This document shows, piece by piece, positions 34,376 to 48,358 of a stretch of DNA of 64,000 nt. Both the position numbers and the translations under genes were made by a program. The stretch's first letter is position 1. Each line of letters starts with the position of its first letter. The DNA is from Przewalskia tangutica (Eukaryota; Streptophyta; Magnoliopsida; Solanales; Solanaceae): the NCBI GenBank assembly GCA_029844215.1, contig CM056723.1:6656980-6720979 (forward strand), read 5' to 3'. The notes below the pieces were generated by a model. It did no database searches. It saw only the letters and a program-made list of their open reading frames with translations, and had not been told where the DNA came from.

Positions 34376-35377
34376 GCCTGTATAGGTAGCCAGAGAGTTC
34401 TGTATTATCAGGCTATTTCATAGTTGATACCTTTGTTTATATTCTTTCAGATTGATATACTCTGAAGTTGAACGAGTTTTCACATGGTTTCCCGTATAGC
34501 GTATGCTGCCAAGTATGAAACATGTTTGGCCAGCTTAGGTGTTTGTGTAATAAAAATCAAATTACAGCAAGCTGAGTAGTATTAGACTAAGGTGGTGTTT
34601 AGCATACATGCCTGATAGGTGCACTTGAAAGTGTTGATTCGAATCGGTTTTGAGTGTTATCAATTTGTAAAGACGCTAACCCAATAAGAACCGATTATCG
34701 GATTTCAATTAAATACGGTTCGATTATCGATTTAACCGATAAGGTTATTCCGAAGTGAGGCAACAATCTGTGATCAATTTTTCTTTTAAAATTTTTATGT
34801 CTCTTGACCGTTCATTTCCTGCAAGTAATTTTCGACCAATTCAATGAGGAAATTTCATGGAGATGAAGGATCAGGAGTCAGGTCTTATTCTGAAGCATGA
34901 CACTGTAAGTGAGGCTGCATTTATTATTACAAAACTGGAAGGAAAACTCCCCCTTCAAAATGAATATTGTACGTATAGTTTTAGAATCAGTAAGTTTTCC
35001 TCCACAAAAAAATGTGAAACTCAGAAGATACAGTGGTATAAAGATTCCCTCTTCACAAATTACTATGACTGAATCCCTGTTTGGTAGAATGGGTTAAGGA
35101 TATAACTTATAAGAATGAGAAAACTTTACAGATCTCTTCCAAATAGCTAACTATCACCCTCAGAGCCCTTTTCATACTGCTTTACCAAAAGATTCTGTGC
35201 TGCAACTTTACTGTTCTATCCTACATAATCCAGCTGCTTCATCCAAATAAAGAGTGTACAATGTACCAGTCAGTCAAAATTGGGTCCTTCAGAAATTCTT
35301 GTCAGGCTTCTTCTCTAGATGGAAAACTACTCCACAGAATTCCACATAAGAAAGAAGACAGAAAGAAAGGGTATGTA
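34376..35377. other. 3' flank of the VHA-a gene
   Basis: It contains the VHA-a 3' UTR at its right side on the minus strand. No other coding region has support; the frames at 34857-35097 are unrelated to any family that I know. Confidence 0.5.
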
Positions 35378-38300
35378 CTAATCGCCGTCATCTGCTAACA
35401 AGGCAAAGGAGAATGGCTTGAACTTATAACCATCCCCATGATAGAACTTATTTTGGAATTCCACCCAATGAAGACGCAATGCATGAAGGAATGCACTAAG
35501 AGTCTCCATCATGAGTAGTATAAAAGCTGTCGCAAAGGCAAAAACTGCCAGCCCCACTAGTCGTATGATGATGTTATTGTACCTGAACTTATAATGATAA
35601 TATTCAGATAAATTCAACACCAAGAGTAAATTATCAATAAAATTAACTTATCACCAAATCATAGCTATATTTAGTTTTTTTTTCGTAAAAGAAAAATCAT
35701 AGTTAAACTGGAGAAACTTAAACAGCCAATGAGAAGAAAATGAAATAGCTAAATGTCACATGAAAACTTACCCCCAAGCAAGGAGGAGAACTTTCTCATA
35801 GAATACAGTAGATAATTCAGAGTGAGCCAAACTGCACCAATATAAACAATGCGTGTGAATATATACAGCAAATTTTAAAGAAATATACATAAACCAAGTT
35901 GATAAAAAAAAGTAATTGATGGATTTACCTCAAAGCCCAAAGCCGAAGGTATGATGCAGTGTTAGAAACAGCACCAAGTACAAATTCAATAGAGTGTATC
36001 ATTTGGTGCACAAAAACCTCACTAAAGTTAAACTCTTCAGCGCGCTCCCTGGCAGAGTCTGGCTCATCATCGATACTCATCTCAGAGGTTCCAAGTATTC
36101 CATATGTCCGACCTTGAAATCTCTGAGAATCATCAAAGGTACAAGAGAAATCAAGCCTTCAAGCTACGAAGTCTATCAATTGATGCAGTACATGAAATTG
36201 TGAGAAATTAAATACAAAAGTGAATAAAGAGCGATTTTGTCCATAAGGTTCTCTCCCGTCACCAAAAGGCGACCCTCAGATCCTGTCAAAATATAGAATC
36301 ATAATGCTAACTCAAGTAACATCAGTAGACACCTAAACAACTTCTATAAGGGAACAGATGACAACTGTTTGGTGTACAGAATGAAATTCCTTCGCAGTTC
36401 ATATTAGGTGGGATCTCGACTGAATAAAAACTTTGTTGGATTCTCATATTTGTTTAAAACATGGTAGAAAATAAAAGCACAAATGCAATGACTGAGTGGA
36501 ACGGAATTGCTAGAGTGAAAACAGGCAAGGAGGATCCTAAAAGTTAATACTAGAAAAGGGTTTTCTGAATAACAAATAATTAGGTGTCCCACCTTTTCTC
36601 ACATTCTGGACAAAGGAAGAGAAAAAATATTTGTAATAGGGATTCCAATCTCAGGCAGTCACCTAATGGCACAAGTAGCTCTAATAATGTAGTCACCGTA
36701 CCTAAAATGCATATTCCATGCTGAAATTTTCCATTAAGTAGCTTCATCTTAGAACATAAGAAGCTCAATGACACAAACCTCCATTTTAGAAAGCCAATTA
36801 TCTCTTCGCAGATATTACTTGACAATTGTAAGCATTAATACCTCCACATTCCACAAGTACATCTAACCTACATTTTTGGTTATTCCTTTTTTACCACTAT
36901 TTTTTATATAAAAACTATACTCTCCAAACTTGAAGGCTAAATAATTTTACCAGACAATCATGGAAAGATAGATTTAGAAGTTCATTCTAGCAACATATCG
37001 AGAGTGAAGTCATACTTAAAGAGGAGAAGTATATCTTCAATAAAGTAAGATATTCAATAGGAGCCTCCTTGACTATTACTATATTTTATGGCATCCCAAC
37101 AGGACCCCTCCCTCTCCAAGCAAAAAGAGATTAAAATTAAAATTAGAAATTAGAAGTTTTTTAAAGGTTTCTCCATTCTATGCCACTAAAATGTCTCTTG
37201 GGATAAAACAAAAGTTATTTTCGGAAAGAGTTCAGGGTTCCACTACTTTCATCTTTTCTCTGAATCAGAAAAGTCAGCACAGTATTCAATCATCATTAAG
37301 AAAGACGAGAAAGCAAAAGGAAACAGACATAGTACCTCCATGTGAAGTCTCTTCAAAATAAAAGGTTTTGGGAAGAGCATCCATGGAACAGCAACGAGTG
37401 CCAAAAGCAGCAATATTACCTGCAACAGTAATTGTTGACAGAGGTAAAGGGAAGCAGATATATTCTTAGGGGTTGTTTGGTATCGAATTGTGTGTCGGGC
37501 AAAGGAGAAACAAAACTTCATTAATGCTTTTATTTTTCATATTTCTTTATTTGTTACTTGTTCTTTCTATTAGTTGCATATCACGCCTTTAATGCATATA
37601 TACATACATACATATACATTAAACTAATCATTACACGTTATTTATCAAATTATGAGCATTTTTATTAAAAGAATTTAGATCCCTCCTCCCTCCAAAAATC
37701 CCAAACGTGGGATGCAAGTATTAGAAACCCATTTATAATTCATGAATTGACAATATTCTCACTATAGTGGTAGTACAATTCTACCTTACCCCATTTAAGA
37801 ACCAAACAACCTCTAAGAGCACATGTTCCAGAAATAGAAGGGTACCTCATACCTGAAGCACACTCTGGCCCCAGAACAACCTATTTTCACCAAGAGCCTC
37901 AAAAGGACTTAAGAACATATAAATCATAACATGATATAGATCTGCTTGAGAACCAGTGCACCATTTGATAACAATGAGAATAGAAAGGTATCCAAAGAGG
38001 CTGTTGAGAAAGATAATTTGTGGAACAAACTGATACCTGACAACAATCAATCACAGAATAAATAACAACATACAGGCAACCATGAAAAAGAGAGAAGAGA
38101 AAATGGTTACACACTTAATATCAAGCGAGTTGCTGAAGAAACGTGCATTGAAATAACTTATAATAATTCCGAGATTCATCTGAGCCACACCCAACAAAAT
38201 AGACATCTTCATCTTCAGAGAATTCAAGAAAGGAAGCTCTGAACGGCTGCCTCTCCAGCTTGGGTCCACGCCAAATGGATATGGATCCTTGTATTTTATT

Positions 38301-41300
38301 AAACCAACTGCTTGTGCATTACTGTAATGTACACACAGTAATGTCAAGATAGTTGTAAAAGAATACAAGAGAATAAAATAGGTACCTAGAAAGTGTGCAA
38401 CAGATGCTCATACATGATCAACATGCACTCAGAGATAGGGAGGCAAGAGTAAAGGCACAAATGCAAAACAAATTAAGAGAAACTCAGACCGCCATAAACA
38501 TTATTCCGAGAGTATCTTACATTGTTCATGAAATAGAGAGAAGATAATGATTACCTATTAATTAGCATGACTACACTATCTAGTGTTTGACAGCATAAGA
38601 ATGGTTGCTACTTAAGTAAACACCAGAGGTTGTACATAATTATAAAAGCAACCAGACAAAGAAAATACCACATTGCCAACAATTGCAGCACCAATACCTG
38701 ATATCCAATGATTGTAAAATACCTAGAAGTAGTCAGGATTTTAAGATAACCTGTAACGTGGTACGATACTGCAACCTTAATAACCAACGCACAGATAAAA
38801 ATCTGTGCAGAAAAGGAAAACAAACACCATCCAACCCTAAATTTTACTAAAAGAGAAACAGCAATTTCTCATCCATGAGGGATAACATGATTCAAAATGC
38901 AACAAAGCAGCCATATTTTCACTCTTACAATCAGCATTTAGTTCTATTCCAAAACCGAAAAATAATAGAAAGACATTTTTTCCTCATAATCAGAAATTGT
39001 AGTCTATTTCTATCTATTTTTTGTTATAAGGAGAGGAAAACTATTGAAGAATTAAATATGATAAGGAAAACTATTGTAGCATGGTAACTATTCTATACCT
39101 GCATGTAGCATCTCGGCATTTGTACGCTGAGTCACCAAATATGTGAAAGGGAACTGAGAAGAATTCATTATATATCAAGCCACAGTATATTGAAAATATT
39201 GACATCAACAGGAGTACATAGCGACCACCAAAGAGCATCTCCATGAAGCTGCCTAATTTCTGCCAGGAAAAAGTTATTTGATTCACAAAAGAAACATATA
39301 ATTATATGATTGCTTGTATTTCAACCCTCCAAAGAAGAAGCTTAAATCAATAAGAGTACTAACCTGAGAGCTAAGTTTGCTTTCCCTTGCGATAAGAACT
39401 AATGCTCCCAAGAGCAAGCAGATTCCATGACCCCAGTCCCCAAACATCACAGCAAAAAGGAAAGGAAATGTAACAACAGTATAAACAGCTGGATTTGCCT
39501 CCTGGTATTTGGCAACACTGCCAAGAAAAACAGCACTATAAGTGCCTTCTTGTTTGGACCAGCATAAGTGCACAATATATGGATATTCATATTCAGATAT
39601 TCTTTTGAGAACAAATGAAATTGAATTTATCTGAAAAGCTGAAGCATTGCTAATTTAAAGCATTGTTTAAGAAAGACCAAAAATCATGGCATGCCTTGTG
39701 TTGAAAAGTAGACTCTCTTGTGATTAGGTTTAATTTTGCCTATTAGAGGCTTCAGGCATATGAAAAACACTTTTGTAATAAGTAAAGGTCTTACTGCAAA
39801 AATGGGTGAACACGTAAAACGAAACAGAAAATTCAAATAAAATTATGTGCCATCTAAAAGAAACTTCAACAAACATGCCTATTTCGTATAATGACATTAA
39901 CAACATCTCCCCTTTACATCTCCATAGGAGACCAACTTGGATTATGTTGAAGTAATTTCAAATGGACATGCTCCTATCGGTAGAATCAGCAAAAATAATG
40001 GAAACTTGGATTATGTTGAAGTAATTTCAAATGGACATGCTCCTATCAGTAGAATCAGAAAAAATAATGGAAAAGAACTAAGGCTGTCAAAAAGCATTTA
40101 TCCCCTCGACCTAACTGCATCAACTAAATCAAGACAAGACTATATTATGCCTACATCATTTTCTTCACATAATGAAATGCTACTGCATGCTTAACTTACC
40201 CATACGAATCAACAATTTCTTGAAATGCATTTGTGAAACGGTTTGTCCTAAAGTATGTTGGAGGTGACTCCACAGCATCCATCACATGAAATATAATGCC
40301 CACTTGTGAACTGCTATCAAATGTTGCACGTTGCAAAGCCTCTTGTATCTAAAATTTTCATGAGTAATTACTTGGTAACTGCTACAAAAAGAACTAAAGA
40401 GGCAAAAGAGAATTTTACCTTGGTCTTCGCAAATATTGGACACCAGCCCTCACCCACTAGACACTTCTTTGTAACATCGAAATTCAGCATATTTAATGTG
40501 TCATACACAGCCTTTTGTGTTTTGACCTAGAAAATGGAATTGGAGCAATTAACTCGTTAGTGAAGACCACAAGAGACTTGCTCCCACCAGACAATAATAA
40601 ACTGTAGTATAAAGCAATAACTCCAACTATTATGTTCACTCTTAGTCTCTTACCATGTTTATCCATTTTGTAAGGTGATATCCGATGGAGGTCAAAGCCT
40701 TATCTCTATGGCGCAGTCCAGCATCCAGAGTGGTCTCTAATTCAGATAGCCGAGACAAAACCTGCAATCCAGACGTTTATCTCATCCAGATATCTTACTT
40801 TAGAGCACTCGAGAATGAATGATCACAAACAAAATACTATATGTACATCATAGTATGCCTAAACAGATTTAGGGTTAGGACTCATTGAAGTGGCAAATGC
40901 GGCACATCAGGCTAAGGTAATTGTGGAATAAATGTGAAGGCAACCAGACACAGCACAAGTGCTAGTAAGGGGAAAACAGAACATTGGCCCTTTTTCTATG
41001 TATATTATGACGTTGAATGTCAATCGACACATAAAATGACGGCAACTAAAACTATGTTTGCTTATCAGGCAGAACTACCATAACGTTATCGATTTCCTGC
41101 TAGCAATATTTCAACAAATTATTCCATGATAATTAGTACACAAAAAAGTTCAATTGTAATGCTGATGAAACTCCTTTGCATTAGAGACATACTTCTTGAG
41201 TTATCTGCCTCCTCTTTTTCGCGTTTTCAGGAACAGGATAGCAATTTGCACCGAATGCCTCACAAATTTTCAGTATTTTTGTTCTTGACTGCTCACCTGA

Positions 41301-41409
41301 AAAGAATACTACAAATACAATCTTCTCAACCTGCAGAAGCAAAATCTATGTTATTCCATAAGATGAACTTTATAATCAGGCTATCCTTTCAGCAAGGAGC
41401 CAACAAAGA

Positions 41410-41470
<61 letters not shown>

Positions 41471-44400
41471 CAACAATAACAATAACAATAACAATAACAA
41501 TAACAATAACAATAACAATAACAATAACAATTAAAAAAACAGATAGATCATTGAAGAAACCACAATGCATACATGGAGAAAGTTAGAGCCTGTTATTCCA
41601 AATGGGGAGAAATGCTTCTACTCTTTCCTTATTAATTCATGACTCGTGCGTAAATCTTTTTTTTGCGATGGGACTCGTGAGTAGATCTTACGCATTTAGA
41701 ATTTTCCTTTATTTGGAAGTTTTCTTAGTGAACTAGTTCCTTTTGTGCTAACCACGTTTAGAAAGATGGCAGTGGAAATGTCCAATCAGAACATCACTGT
41801 GTGAGTTCAATTATATGAGAAGTTTTAAAGAAAGAGGATGACCATTTCGTTTGACGAAGGATCCAGTATTTCTTCATCCGCAACTGCCTGATTGAAAAGC
41901 ATATTACCCCTTGTAGCACGAAATAGCATTCTTTCAAATTGAAGAACCTTGGACTTGCAGATAATGCCACTAATAAATCTCACTCCAGACTGATTTGACA
42001 GTTCTGAACGCATCTCCTGAAGATTGAAAATAACTTTGCTGATTTTTTTAAGGAACTTAATCATATAATTAATGATATGTAGCTACTCTACAAGAAATAA
42101 ATTTTATTCGTCAGTTACCTGCTCAAGTAATGATGCTGTATCTGCATGGTTATCATTGGAGTATACATTTTCATCCAATTCTATTTCCCGATCAGTTGTG
42201 TGACTACTACTTGAAACAAGGAAGCCACTAGCCTGGAATAGTACAGTGATAGTGACCAAAACAATAAGTATCTCTGAATGGAACGATTACAATTTTAAAC
42301 CCAAAAGAAAACATAACTTTGGTCCTTCAAGTAATTCTGCTAAAAGGGTGATCTAAGAAGCTTCGAATTTCAGTTCACAAGTTCAAACTTGGAAGAGAAA
42401 ATGATAGGTAAGCACCCAGAAGTCAGCATGTTTAGTGATAATAACACCAAAGCAAGTACTCAGAAATTCATTTCTTACCTGGAACACTTGCACATTAATA
42501 AAATGACCAGAAACCAATGTAGGAATGTACCTTCTGCAATACCATCTTAAACTCTAGCAGCTCATTATATGATTGCCGCAATTTCTCACTATTGGCATTC
42601 ATTTCAATCAACTCATGTTCATGCTCTGCAAGTTGTATCTGAAATTCAGAACCGCATTGTCCATATGAGTTTTATTGAATTGGAAAAGCTTTTGAATAAA
42701 TGCATAATTGAAGAAGAAAACAGAGGAGAGTTCATTTATCAGCAAATTAAACAACTAGAAAGAGACCTCCATTTCTTCTAATTCAATATCAGGTTGGGAA
42801 GCAGGACGAGGAGGCAGCAATAGACCGGCTTTGTGCATCTGATCTTTGAAATATCGTAGCTTTCTTGACATCTCCACACATCTTTTTACCTACAAACCGA
42901 TCACCCAATTTTTTTAATTATTAAAAGAATGACAAATCAATATGTACTCATCTCTAGGTCCAACAAAGGGGGGAAAGAACAGCTCTAAGCAGTTTGACTT
43001 AATTTCACAAAATTATGAACTGAAATTTGAGTACAATGTAGTAACCATCTCTCTTCGAAGGTATATCAATGCTCTGGAAACTCATAGTCATTAACAAAGA
43101 GGACATCTAATAGGATAGCCGATAGACTATCAGTAGAATACTGAATTTTGGGATAGAACTTCATCATCATTCGGACTTTTTCAATTCTGACTAGTATCTT
43201 CACATTAGATATCCTTGACATGCCATAATTGTTTCAATAATAAATTCATTTATTGTTTAAATTTGTTATAAATAGATAGTAATTGAAAGGTGCATAATTA
43301 CTTTTACCTATAGTTTCTAGCAAAAACAAAAAATGAGATGATAATAGAAGATTTTTTATAGGAAAAACGCGATAAAAATAAAAGATATTAGTCAACTACT
43401 GTATTAGCTGGAACCTGTAACCCCAGATGTGAACAGAAAATATTCTCAGATATGGACTGCCGGTAAAGATAAATAATTTTCCATTAAAAGCTGTAATAGC
43501 ACTCTGCAGAAACACACAGTTCATTGGGATTAACATGGTTCTGGAAAATGTTTGGGAAAACATAAGCACCATTCAACGGTTGCTTGCTTTGGATAGGTTG
43601 CTGCTTTGATACTTGCTTAACCCCGGATTTCATATCGAGGAGGAATAGCTCTATGTAACAGATGCTTTTTGTGAAGAAAAGCAAGAATCTTCCAGTCATC
43701 TTTTTCTCATTACAGGCAAACAAGACAGGTTTGGGATCTTTTTCTGAACATCTGTGGTGTGCCATGGGTGATACCCAAAGTATTAGAAGTCTACTGGAAT
43801 GCTGGCAAGTCAGAGAGTAAGAAGAAAACTGAAACGAATCTGAAATAGCATCCCTCTATGTATCGTATGGACTATCTGGTTAGGAGCAATAACCGATGCT
43901 TTGAAGGCCAAAGGAGCCATATTTCTGTTATTAAAAATAGATGTCTGCAAAATTTATATTATTGGTGTAGGAACAGCATGATTGAAAACATGTCTCAATA
44001 CTTTGAATCCTGGATATGCTAGAGAAGAAAATGTACAGTTGCTTTTGTGACTGTAATTTGCAGTACCTTCTTGGTTCTCTTTTAATGAAATTTACCTTAA
44101 ATTATCAAAATAATAATAATAGACTTAAAATAGAAGAGTGAATTGGATTATATCGAAGAGGTCAAGACCATAACCGAAATCATCTTATGTTGTAAGCTTC
44201 ATATTTAGCCATCAGATATTGAAATAAGCACCAGGAACATGCGCGCAAATATGTTTTAAGACCTTAAGGACAACTTAGTGTGTTGGAACTTTATATATAA
44301 GTACAGATATTAGTCCAATTTAAAAGATCAGAACACACAGAAAGTCTTGCTCTCTTCTCCATTTCAAAGGAGTTTCAGCAGATCAGAAATTTCACTCATT

Positions 44401-47073
44401 TGACATTTACTTTAAAGTATGATTGAAGATATCACCAAATGTTCTATCTTATTTATAAAGAATGGGGGGCAATTATTAAGAAATCAAGACCAATCTGATG
44501 GTGAAAGAACAGCAGGAACTTGTTAGTAACTATTTAGTCCTAAGAGTTCCAATAACAATCCTATACATAATCTTACAATTCTATTAGATAATAAACCTGT
44601 ATAAGAGTACTTACTTATCTTGACTACAGCAACTATCTTTCGGCCTTCCATTTTGTCTTCTTCATATGGTAACCCACCCACCCAAAACTTAGGAGTCAAC
44701 AGACGTCATTTCCCACTTGACGCCCTTGGTGAAAATTAGATTCCAACCTCTTGGTTGGAACATGGAAGTAAAATGCTCTTGCAACAAAGCAACCTCAATT
44801 GTCTAGAGCAACTAGCTTTCATTTGCAATCAGATAGCACATTTCCAGCAAAAGTTAACAATGATAATGGTTTATCAACAATAAAAGCACATTAAAATTTG
44901 TCAACAGTTTAAACTAATTATAGTGACAATTCCACTTCAGTAACAAACATGTAGCACTTTGAAGATGAATTTGCTGTATTCACAGAAATTTGTAGATACC
45001 TGGTTTATAAATGTTCTCTGAAAAATACTCTTTTCGGCATTTAGCTGCGCAAAAGACGTTAGGAGTCAGTATATTTGCTGGATAATAAAAATAAAGCAGG
45101 TTAAATGGAGATAAAAGTCAGGATAGCACAATCATAAAAAGATAGTAATACATAAAAGTTTGCCACACTCCCTTGAAGATGCCAAACTAGTTACAAGTAG
45201 CATTCAAAATATTGAAAGGGACAACAATATTATAATCATGAAAAAATTGACTGAATCTCGTCTTAAAGAGTGTGTCTAGTTTTCTCCGGCCTTACCCCAA
45301 CCCAAAAGAAAGAACCAGCACAGTAAACTGATGCCTTTGAAACACCTCAAATTGCACAAATAGTACATTGGATTATCAGAACAACTACATTAGGACAATG
45401 AAATTAAGGTCCCGTCAATTTAGGTACTCTTTGGCACTTGAAGAACAGGCACTTACAATTTTGCACAAATAGTATGTTGAATTATTAGAACAACAATATT
45501 AGCAGAATGGAATTAAGGTCCCTCAATTTAGGTACTCTTTGGCACTTAAAGAACAGGCACTTATTATGTCCTTCCTTGAAAAGTGATTTCTCAACGACAA
45601 ACTAGATTGAGGATAAGAGTCTGATTCGAATTGATTGTTACTGGATTAACAAAATCATCAACTAACTAAATCCTTCACAACATAGACTAATAAAACTAGA
45701 GAACCGTTACTTAGTTAAAAACAACATTTTCCTGTTACATTGCATCTACTATAACCGAAATCACTCTCAAAGGCCAAGTATTCGAGTCAAAATCACACCA
45801 ATTAATCACGTACAAATACTGACATCTCAAAATCATACAACCACAATACCAATCATGAATCAACAATCAAAAACTTTGAAATCCTTCACAACATAGACTA
45901 ATAAAACTAGAGAATGGTGACTAGTTAAAAACAACACCTTCCTGTTACATTGCATCTACCATAACCGAAATCACTCTCGAAACCTATGCATTCGAGTCAA
46001 ATTCACACCAATTAATCTCGTAACTAATAAAACTAGAGAATCATTACTTAGTTAAAAACAACACTTTCCTGTCACATTGCATCTACCATAACCAGAAATC
46101 ACTATCGAAGACTAAGTATTCGAGTCAAAATCAATCCAATTAATCATGTACATATAGTGACACCTCAAAATCTTTAACTTCGAAATCCATCAGCACATAG
46201 ACTAGTAAAACTAGAGAATTGTTACTTAAGTCAAAAACAACATTTTCCTGTTACATTGCATCTACCATAACCGAAATCTCTCTCGAAACCTATGCATTCG
46301 AGTCAAAATCACACCAATTACTCGTGTAACTAATAAAACTAGAGAAATATTACTTAGTTAAAAACAACACTTTCCTGTTACATTGCATCTACCATAACCG
46401 AAATCACAAAACCTAAGTATTCGGAGTCAAAATCACACCAATTAATCACATATATATAGCGACGTCTCAAAATTATACAACCGCAATATCAATCACGAAT
46501 CAACAATAAACTTCGAAATCCTTCAGAACATAGACTAATAAAACTAGAGAACCGTTACTTAGTCAAAAACAACAGTTTCCTGTTACATTGCATCTACCAT
46601 AACCGAAATGGCCAAATCACTCTCAAAGCCTAAGTATTTGAGTCAAAATCAATCCAATTAATCACGTACATATAGTGACACCTCAAAATCTCTAACTTCA
46701 AAATCCATAAGCACATAGACTAATAAAACTAGAGAATCGTTACTTATGTCGAAAACAACAGTTTACTGTTACATTGAATCTTACCATAACCGAAATCACT
46801 CCTGAAGCCTAAGTATTCGAGTCAAATCAATCCAATTAATCACATACATACAGTAACATCTCAAATTCATCCAATCACGAATATCAAAATCCTTTTAAAA
46901 AAAATCACAAAAAGTGATAGAGAGATGAGTACATCACGGAATTGGAGAAGTCCGAGTTTGCCAAGGTAAGTAACGGCACGATGCGCTGACTCAGCAGGAA
47001 TAATAAGTTGCACAAAAGTCATCTTCTCAGAGCGCATCAGATCCATTGATGGCATGTTATCTATGTACTCCAT
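35378..47073 (-). CDS. VHA-a1: V-type H+-ATPase subunit a, VHA-a1 type, 18 exons
   Basis: Exons in coding order: 47073-46933, 45044-45000, 42889-42767, 42638-42531, 42232-42119, 42016-41843, 41330-41193, 40761-40654, 40526-40419, 40348-40200, 39517-39364, 39259-39099, 38321-38115, 38036-37853, 37419-37336, 36122-35929, 35831-35772, 35582-35378. All phases fit; the total is 2457 nt, 818 aa. This is the large membrane subunit of the V0 sector, forming the proton half-channels beside the c-ring. It starts MDLMRSEKMTFVQLIIPAES; a cytosolic half of about 400 residues with coiled-coil stretches is followed by a helical half (FPFLFAVMFGDWGHGICLLL, residues about 420-440). The essential Arg is Arg726 in TASYLRLWALS. 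It ends NKFYHGDGYKFKPFSFALL. The N-terminal wording matches plant VHA-a1 (trans-Golgi/early endosome form) rather than the tonoplast a2/a3 forms; that is family knowledge. The gene looks intact. Confidence 0.95.
39935..40072 (+). repeat. 69-bp tandem duplication in VHA-a intron 10
   Basis: Two adjacent 69-bp copies start acttggattatgttgaagta at 39935 and 40004, with only a few differences. The unit is a multiple of three, so an open frame runs through both, but it lies in an intron and has no known domain. Confidence 0.9.
41409..41532 (+). repeat. Compound microsatellite (AAT)n-(AACAAT)n in VHA-a intron 6
   Basis: A run of AAT repeats passes into AAC/AACAAT repeats. It lies in the 512-bp intron between exons 6 and 7 and should be a variable marker. 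The 64-codon antisense frame across it is an artefact. Confidence 0.95.
43484..43790 (-). other. Coding-like fragment in VHA-a intron 2
   Basis: A 93-codon frame (43765-43484) reads like real protein: MAHHRCSEKDPKPVLFACNE, GRFLLFFTKSICYIELFLLD, then NGAYVFPNIFQNHVNPNELC. The composition is balanced and unlike random AT-rich intron. I recognise no family. It could be a captured exon, an alternative exon or chance. It is not needed for the VHA-a reading frame. Confidence 0.25.
45354..45571 (+). repeat. 109-bp tandem duplication in VHA-a intron 1
   Basis: Copies start gcacaaatagtacattgga (45354) and gcacaaatagtatgttga (45463). Both contain aattaaggtccc and aatttaggtactctttggca. They are diverged by substitutions and small indels, hence an old duplication. 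Confidence 0.85.
45669..46840. repeat. Complex minisatellite in VHA-a intron 1
   Basis: Seven copies of (ac)taataaaactagagaa occur near 45684, 45895, 46024, 46198, 46327, 46532 and 46718 (one reads ctagtaaaact). Each is followed by tgttacattg(c/a)atct and ataacc(g)aaat and, mostly, ttcgagtcaaaatcacacca. The units come in a long form (about 170-210 bp, with a catagac start) and a short form (about 130 bp, with a cgtaac or tgtaac start) that partly alternate. This makes up most of the first intron next to exon 1. Confidence 0.88.
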
Positions 47074-48358
47074 ATTTTCGAACAGAGAGAAGATCTGCTA
47101 TCTGAGAAAGGGACACAACGCTCTATCACACTTGTCAGCGGAGTTTTACTTCATTTTTGCGATTTTCGTTAACAGTGGGCAAAGGTAACTGCCATGGGAA
47201 TCCATTCGGTGCTGTTTTTTTATTTTACTTTACTTTTCATTGCGATAAAGATAAAAGGTACACGCATAATATTCTAATGCACGCTGACTTCTATGTTTAT
47301 GGACTAAGTGAGTAATTTTTATAAACAGAAAATACATCATTAATTTCCTGAACTTGGACCAAAATTTCAAAAAAAAACTTACTTATAACCTCAGGGCTGA
47401 AGTTCGAACTATAATAAATAGACCCTTTTGACACTTAATTAAAACTCGTGAAACTTCCGCGCATGTCTTTCACCCCCTAATAAAATAAATTTTAATTAAT
47501 TTTTTTTATCCGTATGAATTGATCCGACCTTTATAATATAACCCGACCCATTCCCCTCATTTCTTCAAAATCAATCATCATTTCACAATTACATTAAATC
47601 CCAAGTCTGTATTACAACTAAGTGAACTGAAGTGAAGTTAAAGCTGCGATTTGGTGTTGAGGAGTGAGGAGTGATGGACGAATACAAGTCATGAACCTAA
47701 TGTATTTTAGTATAGCTATGGATGATAATTTACAAAATTATTATAGTTACTAAATATAATAAAATTAAAATATAATTATTATTAATAATTACTTGTTAGA
47801 GTTAGCTATGACAAGTAAGTATTCCCTCCAAATAAGGCATGCACTTAGATGGATCTGGTCCAGCCCATTCGCCATGACTGGGCCGAATGTTTTAGTCCTT
47901 TCTATATGGCGGACTGCTTATTCTTGGACTAGTCCATGATGTCCGTTGCTGGAAAGAAATTCATGGCCTGGGTGGTCCTGTCTTCATCAACAAGATTATA
48001 CGGTTAGATTAGTCCATAAGGTAATTATTAGGTAGAAGGTTCACGCGGTATCTTCTCTTGACTCGTCGTTTAATTTGTGCGTCAATTTTTTCTATCATTT
48101 TTACATGTAAATCATATGTCTATCATTTTTACATGTAAATCATATGTCTATCATTTTTACATGTCTATCATATGTCTAAAGTTGTTCTAAAGTGAATAGA
48201 CGAACAAAAACATTAAAAAATAAGCATGCATTATATGGCGGTGTCAAAATTGGATATATGTGCACCTCAACCTAGTTATTTGGCCATATTGCTACCAAAC
48301 TGTGAACACTATGATATAACAAATCCAATAAAAGAGAAAACATAAAAAGCAGTAAAAC
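47074..48358. other. Upstream region of VHA-a
   Basis: It holds the 5' leader and promoter of the minus-strand VHA-a gene. No clear TATA box is seen within 200 bp; the core region reads cttttatctttatcgc on the minus strand. No coding region is supported. Confidence 0.45.
48091..48175 (+). repeat. 28-bp tandem repeat, 3 copies
   Basis: The unit tctatcatttttacatgtaa plus atcatatg is repeated three times, the third copy shortened. Confidence 0.92.

Noticed and set aside
41376..41570. Ile/Val/Leu-rich 64-codon frame resembling a membrane peptide
   Set aside because: It is a translation of the AAT/AACAAT microsatellite in an intron.
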